A stretch of 64,000 nucleotides of DNA from NCBI RefSeq assembly GCF_001748365.1, contig NZ_BDHH01000003.1, positions 13,807 through 77,806 on the forward strand, in the 5' to 3' direction. This DNA comes from Fusibacter sp. 3D3 (GTDB lineage: Bacteria > Bacillota > Clostridia > Peptostreptococcales > Acidaminobacteraceae). Positions 6,887-16,292 of the stretch are shown here, in pieces (the stretch's first letter is position 1; every line of letters begins with the position of its first letter). The translations under genes were made by a program, and so were the position numbers. Below the pieces are notes generated by a model that saw nothing but the letters and a program-made list of their open reading frames with translations, ran no database searches and was not told where the DNA came from.

Positions 6887-8371
6887 ATGGACATTCAAAT
6901 TAATCGAGAGAGTAAAACGCATTTTTACCTACAAATCATGAATAGTATCAAAAACATGATCTTAAAAAATGAAATTGTAAGTGGTTATAAATTGCCGTCA
7001 GAACGCGTCCTTTCTAAAAAGCTTAGAGTACACCGCAATACGGTGATTAAGGCTTACAGGATGCTCGTGGATGAACACTTTATAACGGCATCACAAAAGC
7101 CAAAGGGTTATTTTGTGACGTTTGGTCCTCAAGCGGATTTTGTTGATCAGCATTATTTGTGCCGTCATTTTGAACCTTTCGAATACATCGTCAAAGAAGA
7201 ATTTCTGCATATGAACGCCCTGTTCAGCAGACTGTTCTACACCTCTATTGAAAAGAAACTGATCTCATTTGCAACCGCAATGCCAGCCGTTGCAACCTAT
7301 CCTATAGATGAACTTGATGCAATTGTGAAAGACCTTATAGAAGATAAAAATAGTGATATTTATGGTTATAGTAATCCTCAGGGGCTACTTGCACTAAGGA
7401 AGGAAATCTCATTTTATCTAGAAGATATGGGTATCCATGTGGGTACATCCGAAATAACCATTTGCTCTGAGACTTATCAAGCTTTGGACTATCTCATTAA
7501 ACTTGTGGTCTCTCATGGGGATTGTATCATTGTGGAAGAACCGATCAATCCAGATCTGTTTGACCTTTTAACGATTTTAGGGGCTAAGGTCATTACCATT
7601 CCCCTTGATGCTGAAGGCATGATTGTGGATTGCCTTGAAAATCTAATGCTGAAATTCAATCCAAAGTTTATTTTGACCATTCCAACTTTTCATAATCCTT
7701 CCATGACCGTTATGAGCCTGCCTAGGAGAAGAAAACTTTTGGACTTATCACACAGATATAACGTCCCTATCGTTGAGATCAACCATGATTCAGGTCTTCG
7801 ATATGAAGGACATTCAATGCCCTCTCTTAAAAGTATGGATACTCTTGGAACCGTAATTTTTATGGATTCCTTTATATTTAAACTGGCACCAGGATTAAAA
7901 ATAGCCTATATCGCTTCGTCTAAAAGCATCGCCAAGAAACTCAGTAAGACACTTGAAATCAATCAAATTTTTATCAATACACTCTCACAACATATTGTAA
8001 GTGCGTATTTGGCTAAAGGTTATTATCATCAGCACTTACTAGAAATTAGTGATTTTTATAAGCACAAAAGGGATCTTACGGTATCCTGTCTCGAAAAATA
8101 TTGTGGGGCATATTTAACTTTTGACATTCCAATGGGTGGTTCTAGCGTTTGGTGCAAACTGATCTTGAAGATGAATCAAGATGCCTTGCTCTTAAATGCT
8201 GAAAACCTAGGCATCTCTTTTGCACCGGGGCATTTGTTCTATCCTTATGGCAACGAAGGCGATGAATTCATCAGGATCAGTTATGGAGCGAGGTCAGACA
8301 GTGAAATTGAAATGGGCATTGCGCTGCTCAGCAAAGCAATAGAGGTTACAATAGATCAGAAGTTATTATGA
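6887..8371 (+). CDS. MocR-type GntR/aminotransferase transcription regulator
   Basis: A GntR winged helix (about residues 12-80; LPSERVLSKKLRVHRNTVIK is the recognition unit) is fused to a fold-type I aminotransferase domain (about 105-490). This is the MocR/PdxR class, which senses PLP or an amino-acid adduct rather than catalysing. The PLP lysine is present in DSFIFKLAPGLKIAY (about K332). The usual DDYDSEFRY segment is altered to NHDSGLRYEG, so the ligand may differ. ATG 6887 fits the family's usual N-terminus and has GAGG 6 nt upstream; ATG 6860 is also possible. It lies just before the peptide-use operon in the same direction and is its likely regulator. Confidence 0.88.
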   Translation: MDIQINRESKTHFYLQIMNSIKNMILKNEIVSGYKLPSERVLSKKLRVHRNTVIKAYRMLVDEHFITASQKPKGYFVTFGPQADFVDQHYLCRHFEPFEYIVKEEFLHMNALFSRLFYTSIEKKLISFATAMPAVATYPIDELDAIVKDLIEDKNSDIYGYSNPQGLLALRKEISFYLEDMGIHVGTSEITICSETYQALDYLIKLVVSHGDCIIVEEPINPDLFDLLTILGAKVITIPLDAEGMIVDCLENLMLKFNPKFILTIPTFHNPSMTVMSLPRRRKLLDLSHRYNVPIVEINHDSGLRYEGHSMPSLKSMDTLGTVIFMDSFIFKLAPGLKIAYIASSKSIAKKLSKTLEINQIFINTLSQHIVSAYLAKGYYHQHLLEISDFYKHKRDLTVSCLEKYCGAYLTFDIPMGGSSVWCKLILKMNQDALLLNAENLGISFAPGHLFYPYGNEGDEFIRISYGARSDSEIEMGIALLSKAIEVTIDQKLL

Positions 8372-8448
8372 CTTTGATGAAGTGATCCCAAGAGGGGGAC
8401 CTAGCAATTATAAAGATTGGATCGTAGGATTCAATGGGGGAGGTTTCA

Positions 8449-9399
8449 ATGAAAGTAAAGCCAAAACGGCTAAAAAAAGGGGATACCATTGCGATTATTT
8501 CGCCTTCCAGTGGCATCTGGCGAAGAAGCGAATTGTTACAGAGTGTCGAAGCACTTGAAAAGCTAGGGTACAAAGTGAAGCTGGGAGAACATGTCCTGAA
8601 AAATCGGCTTTATCTTGCTGGAACAGACGAAGAACGTGCATCAGATTTCATATGGGCATTTGAGGATTCAACAGTAGATGCTATATTCGCAAGTCAAGGG
8701 GGATATGGTGCAGCGCGTCTACTAAGGTATATTAATTTTGATGTGGTTTCTAGAAATCCCAAGATATTTTTAGGCTATAGCGATGTGACAGCGCTTCACC
8801 TTGCGATTCAAAAGGAGACGGACTTAGTCACGTTCAATGGACCCAGTGCATTGAGTTTTGGGACAGAGTACATGACACCGTACCGTTTTGAACACTTGAT
8901 GAAGGCACTTTTAGGAGATGAGCCCATCGGTCATGTCAAAATGAGCGACCCGCTCAAGTATTTGATCAAAATGAATCCGGGCGTGGTTGAAGGGGAAATT
9001 ACTGGCGGCAATCTTTCTTTAATCTGCTCGTTACTGGGAACACCTTGGGAAATTGATACGAAAGACAAAATCTTATTCCTAGAAGATTTGGAGATGGAAC
9101 CTTGGCAGATGGATCATCTTTTGATTCATTTGTTAAATGCGGGAAAGCTTTCTGATGCAAGTGCCATTGTCGTTGGGGAATGTAAAAATTGTGAGCCGTA
9201 TCGGCACAATCCAGGATTTCCAAATCAATGTAGCCTTGAAGATGTTCTCTTTGATATTTTGGAACCTTTAAAAAAACCTGTACTTTATAGATTGCCACTT
9301 GGTCATACCAAGGATTTGGCAACGATTCCGTTAGGCGTTAGAGGTAGAGTGGATTCAGAAAAAGGTATTTTTGAAGTTATGGAGAAGGGAGTTGTATGA
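8449..9399 (+). CDS. ldcA: S66 family LD-carboxypeptidase / MccF-like peptidase
   Basis: 317 residues. The nucleophile lies in GYSDVT (S111); the catalytic Glu and His are expected in GEITGGNLSLI and GHTKDLATIPLG. S66 enzymes either trim L,D-peptide bonds of recycled murein tetrapeptides (LdcA) or cleave nucleotide-peptide antibiotics (MccF). ATG 8449 with GGGGAGG is a better start than ATG 8434. It is the first gene of an operon that continues with an oligopeptide importer (4-bp overlap with the next gene) and two M20 peptidases. Salvage of wall peptides is therefore likely, with antibiotic-peptide detoxification as the alternative. Confidence 0.9.
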   Translation: MKVKPKRLKKGDTIAIISPSSGIWRRSELLQSVEALEKLGYKVKLGEHVLKNRLYLAGTDEERASDFIWAFEDSTVDAIFASQGGYGAARLLRYINFDVVSRNPKIFLGYSDVTALHLAIQKETDLVTFNGPSALSFGTEYMTPYRFEHLMKALLGDEPIGHVKMSDPLKYLIKMNPGVVEGEITGGNLSLICSLLGTPWEIDTKDKILFLEDLEMEPWQMDHLLIHLLNAGKLSDASAIVVGECKNCEPYRHNPGFPNQCSLEDVLFDILEPLKKPVLYRLPLGHTKDLATIPLGVRGRVDSEKGIFEVMEKGVV

Positions 9400-11162
9400 G
9401 TATGAAAAAGAAATGGGTATTATTATTGATTTTGGGGTTATTGCTATCAACAAACCTTGTTTATGTGGGTGCATATGCAGATACTGCTTCCGCAGATGAG
9501 GGGGCCATTTTGAAAATAGGCGTTAAGCAAGAGCCAGATTCTCTCAATCCGTTTGCTGCATGGGAAGCCGCATCCAGTGAAATTTTTCAGTTGACCTATG
9601 ACGCGTTGACGGCATTTGACAGGGATCTTAAGGTGGTTCCAGGACTTGCTGAATCATGGGAAGTTTCAGCAGATCAGTTGACGTGGACATTTCACCTCAG
9701 AAAAGAGGTGAAGTGGCATGATGGAACGCCTTTTACATCGGCGGATGTGAAGTATACCTATGAAGCTATCCAAGAGACCCAAATGGGCATGTACTATGGC
9801 TCTATATCAGATATCACTAATATTGAAGTAGTGGATGATTATACGATAAAAATGAGTTCAAAGTTACCCAAAGCGAACATGCTCCAAAATGTGACGCCGA
9901 TATTGCCTGAGCACATTTGGTCAGCCTTTAATGCTGAAAACGTACTGGAATTTGAAAATGAACAGATGATTGGAACAGGGCCCTTTAAAATTGTGGAATG
10001 GCAAAGAGGACAGCAAGTGGTCTTTGGTAGAAACGCTGATTATTTTGAAAGAAAACCACAGGTCAACAACTTGATCTACGTGATCTATGCCAATAACGAC
10101 ACCATGGTTCAATCCTTTCAAAATGGAGAAATTGATATTGCACTCGGGCTTGACTATGTGGATATTAAAAACATTTTAGAGGATAAGAACGTTAAGAATT
10201 ATTCCTATGAAGAAAATGGTTTTACAGAGTTGGCTTTTAACTCATCAGAGCCAAATGGTGCTTTTAACCCGCTCATTCAGGATAAAATAGTGCGGCATGC
10301 AATAGACTATGCGATTGATAAACAAAAAATAGTGGATTTGGTCTATGACAGTTCGGCAGTCCCAGGGACTTCTTATATACCACCTTCTCAAGCACCATGG
10401 CATTTTGAACCGTCTAAAGAAGAGCTGAGACTTTTTAATCCAGAAGAAGCAATCAAACTGCTTGAAAACGCAGGTTTTGTAAATGTGGATGCCGAGGGGA
10501 TTAGATCGAATGATCAAGGAGAACGTCTTTCTTTCCTACTCTTATCTAGAAGTGATAATACTTCAGAGGTTCAAGTGGGGCAACTGATTCAGAGTTTTCT
10601 AAAGGATGTGGGCATTGAACTCAAAATTGAAACAGTAGATGATGGTGTTCTAAATGACCGCACCATGAGCACGCTGGACTACGACATGTTCATCTGGGGC
10701 TGGGGTGGCGATATTGACCCAAGTGTGCTTTTAAATGTTTTGACAACAGCTAATTTGAACAACTTAAATGACGTCTTTTATTCGAATCCCAAATATGATG
10801 AAATCGTTGCGAAACAAGCCACTGAAATGGATATGGATAAGCGAATTGAAATGGTTCATGAAGCACAGAGCATACTCTATGACGATCAGCCCTATAATAT
10901 TTTATATTATTCCAATAACAACCAGTTGGTGAGGACGGATTTAGTATCAGGACTTAAACCGACGTCCTCGGGTGCTATTTTCTATGCAAGCAGTACGGCT
11001 AATTATTTAGATGCAGTGCTTGCGGGATCAAGCACAGGTACTATGAGTAGTGGCATGATTTTAATCATAGTGGCTGTAATTGTCTTAGCGGTCATCGCAG
11101 GCGTATTTACTTTAAAAAAACGCACTCAAAAGCATCAAGATCAAGAAAGGCAAGAGTGGTGA
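9396..11162 (+). CDS. oligopeptide ABC transporter substrate-binding protein, C-terminally anchored
   Basis: 588 residues of the family 5 (OppA/DppA) type: a signal sequence (about 1-28), then the conserved KIGVKQEPDSLNPF and a WHDGTPFTSADVKYTYEA segment. It has no lipobox cysteine. Instead the protein ends with a hydrophobic helix (about 553-572) and a basic, Gln-rich tail, so it appears tethered by its C-terminus. That is unusual for a Gram-positive binding protein, which is normally a lipoprotein. The start overlaps the ldcA stop by 4 bp. It is followed by matching permease and ATPase genes. Confidence 0.93.
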   Translation: MSMKKKWVLLLILGLLLSTNLVYVGAYADTASADEGAILKIGVKQEPDSLNPFAAWEAASSEIFQLTYDALTAFDRDLKVVPGLAESWEVSADQLTWTFHLRKEVKWHDGTPFTSADVKYTYEAIQETQMGMYYGSISDITNIEVVDDYTIKMSSKLPKANMLQNVTPILPEHIWSAFNAENVLEFENEQMIGTGPFKIVEWQRGQQVVFGRNADYFERKPQVNNLIYVIYANNDTMVQSFQNGEIDIALGLDYVDIKNILEDKNVKNYSYEENGFTELAFNSSEPNGAFNPLIQDKIVRHAIDYAIDKQKIVDLVYDSSAVPGTSYIPPSQAPWHFEPSKEELRLFNPEEAIKLLENAGFVNVDAEGIRSNDQGERLSFLLLSRSDNTSEVQVGQLIQSFLKDVGIELKIETVDDGVLNDRTMSTLDYDMFIWGWGGDIDPSVLLNVLTTANLNNLNDVFYSNPKYDEIVAKQATEMDMDKRIEMVHEAQSILYDDQPYNILYYSNNNQLVRTDLVSGLKPTSSGAIFYASSTANYLDAVLAGSSTGTMSSGMILIIVAVIVLAVIAGVFTLKKRTQKHQDQERQEW

Positions 11163-11172
11163 TGACAGGCTT

Positions 11173-12141
11173 ATGTCCAGAAAATATCTGATCAAAAAGT
11201 TTGCTTATGTCTTGATTACACTGTTTGGTGTATTGGTGATCAATTTTTTTCTCTTTAGAGTGATGCCTGGTGATCCTGTGAGTATGCTCGTGAGAAATCC
11301 CAATGCCAATGTTGAAACCGTGGAAAAAGTCAGGATGCAATATGGGCTTGATCAGTCCATGTTCGATCAATTCTTTAAGTACATTGCCAATCTGGCAAAG
11401 GGCGATTTTGGCACTTCATTTCACTACAATCGATCTGTGAATGCAGTGATTGGAGAGCGTGTTTTTGCGACGGTTCTTTTAGTGGGAACGGCAGAAATTG
11501 TGGCCATTTTTGTGGGCGTCTTGCTGGGCATTATAGCGGCGCATAAGCGGGGCAGTCGTGTGGATGTCTTTGCGCTGAGTTTTTCTTTAGTGACATATGC
11601 CATGCCTTCATTTTGGCTTGGGATCATTCTCATTGCTCTTTTCAGCGGACTCTTTGGGATCTTGCCAACTTCGGGCATGACTTCACCTGCGCTTTATTTC
11701 GCCACAGGGATTCAAAAGGCAGCGGATGTGGCAGCCCATTTAGTGTTGCCTGCATTGACACTGGCACTTGTTTTAATCGGTGAATATATGTTGGTGATGA
11801 GAAGTGCGTTGATTGAAGTGCTCACAGAAGATTACATTACGACAGCACGGGCAAAGGGGTTTGATGAGAAGACGATTCTCAAAAATCATGCACTTCCAAA
11901 TGCTATGATTCCAATGGTCACACTGGTGGCCATGAGTTTAGGATTTGTCATCACAGGGGCACTTCAAGTTGAAACGGTCTTTTCTTGGCCTGGACTGGGT
12001 AGACTTATGTATGATGCGCTACAGAGTAGAGATTATCCGCTTCTACAGGGTATTTTTTACATCAGTAGTATCAGTGTAATCGGCGCCAATTTTATATCGG
12101 ATATCCTATATGGCTATTTAGACCCAAGAGTAAAGGAATAG
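11173..12141 (+). CDS. dppB: peptide ABC transporter permease, DppB type
   Basis: 322 residues with an N-terminal helix (VLITLFGVLVINFFLFRVM), the PGDP motif, and five further membrane segments. The permease signature region is present (TTARAKGFDEKTILKNHALP, the EAA loop). It forms the channel with the next gene product. It lies 10 bp after the binding protein gene. Confidence 0.95.
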   Translation: MSRKYLIKKFAYVLITLFGVLVINFFLFRVMPGDPVSMLVRNPNANVETVEKVRMQYGLDQSMFDQFFKYIANLAKGDFGTSFHYNRSVNAVIGERVFATVLLVGTAEIVAIFVGVLLGIIAAHKRGSRVDVFALSFSLVTYAMPSFWLGIILIALFSGLFGILPTSGMTSPALYFATGIQKAADVAAHLVLPALTLALVLIGEYMLVMRSALIEVLTEDYITTARAKGFDEKTILKNHALPNAMIPMVTLVAMSLGFVITGALQVETVFSWPGLGRLMYDALQSRDYPLLQGIFYISSISVIGANFISDILYGYLDPRVKE

Positions 12142-12149
12142 GCTTAAAT

Positions 12150-12998
12150 ATGGAGAAAAATCATTTTTTAAAGGTTTTTATCAATAATAAGATGGGAAAA
12201 GTGGGGCTTTTCATATTTGTGGCATTTATTTTAATCGCCACTATAGGCCCTGTTATTGTAAACTATGACCCGCAGGTTTTTGGTGAAAAGGCAGACGTCT
12301 TACAGCCACCGAGCAGGGCACATTTGCTTGGGACAGATGACTTAGGTCGAGATGTGCTCAAGGCGATTATAGCGGGGAGCCGCGTTTCTTTGATCGTGGG
12401 TATTTTGGCGACGTGCATTTCTATGGTGATTGGAACCAGTGTGGGGATACTTTCAGGCTATGCTGGAGGACAAGTGGATAACGTTTTGATGCGTCTTACG
12501 GATATATTTTTAGTATTGCCCTGGCTGCCCTTGATGCTGGTTTTGGCGGCGTTACTGGGTGCAAGTATTTGGAATATCATATTTGTCATCGGCATTACTG
12601 GATGGGCGGGTACCGCGAGAATCGTCAGAGCACAGACCTTGTCGGAAAAAGAACGACAGTATGTAGAGCGTGCGAGGTCCATAGGCGCATCTGATTTACA
12701 CATCATCTGGCATCACATTTTTCCAAATGTATTTCCTTTGATTTTTGCCAATACGATTTTAGTCACAGCAGTTTCTATACTTTCAGAAACCACTTTGAGC
12801 TTTCTCGGCATGGGGGATGTCACAAGACCGAGCTGGGGCACGACGCTTCACTTTGCTTTTGAATCGGGAGCGTTGAGCAATAAAGCATATTGGTATTTTT
12901 TACCTCCTGGACTTTGTGTGTTGATGCTCGTGCTTTCATTTACCCTTATGGGATTTGCACTGGACGAGATCGTCAATCCTAAACTGAGAGAAAGATAG
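12150..12998 (+). CDS. dppC: peptide ABC transporter permease, DppC type
   Basis: 282 residues. The short cytoplasmic N-terminus leads into a first helix, then the typical LLGTDDLGRDVL motif and an EAA loop (YVERARSIGASDLHIIWHHI). Slightly shorter than many DppC proteins but complete. It follows DppB by 8 bp. Confidence 0.95.
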   Translation: MEKNHFLKVFINNKMGKVGLFIFVAFILIATIGPVIVNYDPQVFGEKADVLQPPSRAHLLGTDDLGRDVLKAIIAGSRVSLIVGILATCISMVIGTSVGILSGYAGGQVDNVLMRLTDIFLVLPWLPLMLVLAALLGASIWNIIFVIGITGWAGTARIVRAQTLSEKERQYVERARSIGASDLHIIWHHIFPNVFPLIFANTILVTAVSILSETTLSFLGMGDVTRPSWGTTLHFAFESGALSNKAYWYFLPPGLCVLMLVLSFTLMGFALDEIVNPKLRER

Positions 12999-13014
12999 GC
13001 GTGGAGGTGATGAC

Positions 13015-13971
13015 ATGGCATTATTAAGTGTAAAAGATTTGGTGATTGAATTCAGGCTCTCAAAGCGGAAGAATATCAGGGCCGTTAGTGGGGTGAGTTT
13101 TACTTTAAATCAAGGCGAGACTTTGGCACTTGTGGGGGAATCGGGGTCAGGCAAGACGACCACAGCTCTATCGCTCATGAGATTGCTTCCCAATAATGGA
13201 GCGATTACATCAGGAGAAATTATATACGCAGGAAAAGATGTTGTAAATGCACCTGATGAGCGATTGAGGCGATTGAGATGGAAAGAAATCGCCATTATTT
13301 TTCAAGGGGCGATGAATGCTTTGAATCCAGTATTGACCATTGAAAAGCAGATTGTGGAAGTGATCATGCTTCATGAAGACATCAGCGAAATACAGGCAAG
13401 GGAGAGAGCCGTCGAACTGATTAAGCGCGTCGAAATAGATCCCAAGAGACTTGACCAGTATCCTCATGAATTCAGTGGGGGGATGAGGCAACGGGTGATG
13501 ATCGCCATGGCGCTTGCCTGCAACCCTAAGATCATTATTGGGGATGAACCGACCACGGCGCTGGATGTCATGGTACAGGCTCAAATCTTTGAGCTTCTTG
13601 AAACACTCAAAAAAGAAATGTCGCTGTCCATGATTTTGATTACGCATGATCTGTCCATATTGGGGGATATTTGTGACAAAGTGGCGGTTATGTATGCAGG
13701 ACAGATTGTGGAATATGGCGATGTTCAATCGATTTATTGTGATCCGAAGCATCCTTACACAGAAAAACTGTTATCGTCTTATCCTGTGATTGGTGGCAAA
13801 CGTGGTATTCCAGATTCGATTCCGGGATTATCGCCTGATATGGCAGAAGATTTTCAGGGATGTCGCTTTGAGCCGAGATGTCATAAGGCCTTAGAGATTT
13901 GTAAAACGTTACCCCCTCTCAGAACTTGTGGGGAAAATCATCAATATCTATGTCATTTGGAGGGAGATTAA
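13015..13971 (+). CDS. dppD: peptide ABC transporter ATPase, DppD type
   Basis: 318 residues: Walker A GESGSGKTT, signature FSGGMRQR, Walker B IIIGDEPTTALD. The C-terminal oligopeptide-transporter extension has the conserved cysteine pattern (GCRFEPRCHKALEIC ... CHL) that binds an Fe-S cluster in this family. It pairs with the following ATPase. Confidence 0.95.
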   Translation: MALLSVKDLVIEFRLSKRKNIRAVSGVSFTLNQGETLALVGESGSGKTTTALSLMRLLPNNGAITSGEIIYAGKDVVNAPDERLRRLRWKEIAIIFQGAMNALNPVLTIEKQIVEVIMLHEDISEIQARERAVELIKRVEIDPKRLDQYPHEFSGGMRQRVMIAMALACNPKIIIGDEPTTALDVMVQAQIFELLETLKKEMSLSMILITHDLSILGDICDKVAVMYAGQIVEYGDVQSIYCDPKHPYTEKLLSSYPVIGGKRGIPDSIPGLSPDMAEDFQGCRFEPRCHKALEICKTLPPLRTCGENHQYLCHLEGD

Positions 13972-13972
13972 T

Positions 13973-14965
13973 ATGGAGCCGCTCATACAACTGAAGAACA
14001 TTCGTGTGAAATTTCCAGTTAAAAGGGGATTCGCAAGCATGATTGCAGGGCAAGAGAAAAAGGTTGTTCATGCAGTGAACGGGATAAATCTTGAAATCGG
14101 GAAATCTGAAATCATGGCATTGGTTGGTGAAAGTGGCTCGGGAAAGACCACGCTAGGCAAAGTCATAACCGTGTTACATCCAAAGGATGCCGTGGCGGGC
14201 GAAATTGTATTTTTAGGGGAATCCCTTTGGGATGAAAAGGGCAAGTTAAAATCGGGATATCACCAAGAGGTCTGCATGATCTTTCAGGACCCTTATCAGT
14301 CTTTGAACCCTAAACATAAAATCGAAAAAATTGTTTCTGAACCCCTTGTGGTTAATAAAATATCAAAGTCAAAAGCAGTACTGAGAGTTAGAGTAATCCA
14401 AGCACTTGAAGATGCAGGGCTTGTTCCCGCTGTTGACTTTTTAGACCGATATCCACATGAACTCTCAGGCGGACAAAGGCAACGGGTGGTGGTGGCAAGT
14501 GCGCTTGTGATGTCCCCTAAACTGATCGTGGCAGATGAACCCGTTTCTATGCTTGATGTCTCCATAAGGTCAGAAATTTTAAAATTACTTTTAAAACTCA
14601 GAGATGAAAAAGGCATATCGTGTCTGTTTATCACACATGATATCTCTCTGGCGTGGGCGATTTCAGATAAAATCGGTGTGATGTATCTGGGGACAATGCT
14701 CGAATACGGTGATACTGAATCGGTGATCCAAAATCCTCAAAATCCCTATACGAGAGCACTGATTGATATTATGCCCAAAATGCGTGTACGGAAAAATGAG
14801 AAGAGAATGCTTTTAAAAGGTGAAACGCCCAATCCCATTGAACTCCCCGAGGGTTGTGTTTTTCATCCGAGATGCCCCTTGGCGATGGCATGTTGCAAGG
14901 CGACTAAGCCACCTTCAAGGGATGTTGGCAATGGGCATATCAACGTGTGTCATCTTTTAGAATGA
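13973..14965 (+). CDS. dppF: peptide ABC transporter ATPase, DppF type
   Basis: 330 residues from ATG 13973 (RBS GGAGGGAG, 1 bp after the dppD stop); an upstream in-frame ATG lies inside dppD. Walker A GESGSGKTTLGK, signature LSGGQRQR, Walker B LIVADEPVSMLD, and the C-terminal cysteine cluster (GCVFHPRCPLAMACC). It completes the importer. Confidence 0.94.
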   Translation: MEPLIQLKNIRVKFPVKRGFASMIAGQEKKVVHAVNGINLEIGKSEIMALVGESGSGKTTLGKVITVLHPKDAVAGEIVFLGESLWDEKGKLKSGYHQEVCMIFQDPYQSLNPKHKIEKIVSEPLVVNKISKSKAVLRVRVIQALEDAGLVPAVDFLDRYPHELSGGQRQRVVVASALVMSPKLIVADEPVSMLDVSIRSEILKLLLKLRDEKGISCLFITHDISLAWAISDKIGVMYLGTMLEYGDTESVIQNPQNPYTRALIDIMPKMRVRKNEKRMLLKGETPNPIELPEGCVFHPRCPLAMACCKATKPPSRDVGNGHINVCHLLE

Positions 14966-14978
14966 GGGGGCGTACTAA

Positions 14979-16178
14979 ATGTTAGAACAAAAGGATTTGT
15001 GGCGATATGTGGATCGAGATTTTGTCATTGAATTGACGAAGGCACTGGTTTCAATCCCGAGTCACAAAGAGGTCAGCAGGCAGGAAACAGAAGTTGCAAA
15101 ATTTATTAAAACAGTATTTGAAGCGCATCATATTCCATCAGAAATTGTGGAAGTTGAAGCAGGTCGTTGTAATGTGATCGCCAAGCTTGAAGGGCGTGCA
15201 AGCGGCAAACGGTTATTATTAAATGGACATTTAGATACCGTGCCGATTTATGGCATGAAAGAGGCGCTTACCCCAGTAATCAAGGATGGACATCTCTTCG
15301 GCAGAGGCGCTGTGGATATGAAGGGGCCAATTGCCGCAATGATTACGGCTATGATTGCATTAAAACGTATGAACACCCCTTTTGAAGGCAGTGTGCAATT
15401 TGCCGGAGTCATAGATGAAGAGGAAAAGAGTCTTGGAACCATTCATTTTCTTGAAAATTTGGAGGTTATACCCGATGGGGTAATCGTGGGGGAGCCCACG
15501 AATTTAAACTTGTGTGTAGCGCATAGGGGGTTGCAATGGATTGAAATTTTGATAAAGGGCAAAACAGTTCACGGTGGCAATCAAGCGGAGGGCCTTAACG
15601 CAATTTCGCTTATGGGTCAATTCATCCCCTATATCGAAGCCGAAATGAAAAAATATATTGATGAATCAGAGCATCCGATTATCGGCAGGGGTTCTTTTAA
15701 CATTGGTACGATAAAAGGAGGCACTCAACCCAGTACAGTTGCAGGTGAGTGTCTGATGAAATTTGACCGAAGATGGTTGCCCTCAGAAAATTTGGAGATG
15801 ATCATGGCACAAGTAGAGCATATCGTCAAATCTTTTGAACAGGCACATCTCGGTTATAAAATAACTTATCGTTCCATGGATGAGAGTATTATGGTGGGAG
15901 ATTATAGCCATGAAAGTATGGATACAAGTGTCGATGCACCTATTGTGAAATCGGTGTCAAAAGCGATTCAGGATTGCACAGGGGAAGCGCCAATGATAAC
16001 GGCTTTCCCCGCATGGAGTGATGGGGGCTTATTTCATCATTTTAAAGGGATATCCACAGTGGTTTGCGGACCTGGGAAGCTGGCAACAGCTCACTCAGAT
16101 GAGGAGTGCATTGAAATTGAAAGCTTGTTAAAAGGTGTCGAGGTATACGTTCAGAGCATTTTAGAATTTTTAAAGTAA
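14979..16178 (+). CDS. M20 family metallopeptidase (ArgE/DapE/CPG2 type)
   Basis: 399 residues. The zinc ligands and catalytic residues are visible: H84 and D86 in NGHLDTVP, D113 in GAVDMKGP, E147/E148 in IDEEEKS, and a late His in TAHSDEECIE. The dimerisation (lid) domain runs from about residue 185 to 290. These enzymes remove an acyl group or C-terminal residue from small substrates in the cytosol. Its place 13 bp behind dppF suggests it hydrolyses imported peptides. The exact substrate cannot be told. Confidence 0.9.
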   Translation: MLEQKDLWRYVDRDFVIELTKALVSIPSHKEVSRQETEVAKFIKTVFEAHHIPSEIVEVEAGRCNVIAKLEGRASGKRLLLNGHLDTVPIYGMKEALTPVIKDGHLFGRGAVDMKGPIAAMITAMIALKRMNTPFEGSVQFAGVIDEEEKSLGTIHFLENLEVIPDGVIVGEPTNLNLCVAHRGLQWIEILIKGKTVHGGNQAEGLNAISLMGQFIPYIEAEMKKYIDESEHPIIGRGSFNIGTIKGGTQPSTVAGECLMKFDRRWLPSENLEMIMAQVEHIVKSFEQAHLGYKITYRSMDESIMVGDYSHESMDTSVDAPIVKSVSKAIQDCTGEAPMITAFPAWSDGGLFHHFKGISTVVCGPGKLATAHSDEECIEIESLLKGVEVYVQSILEFLK

Positions 16179-16292
16179 ATTAGAATGTTAGAGTGTCGAA
16201 AGTTAAATACCCCCTTTATTATAGGATGCGCTTGCAGAAAGCATGTGATATAACATAGAGTAGTTGGAATGGCATCGAGATTGGAGGATGAA

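Noticed and set aside
13210-13752. 180-codon open frame on the minus strand
   Set aside because: It lies wholly inside the well-supported dppD gene, has no RBS and gives a His-rich, low-plausibility product.
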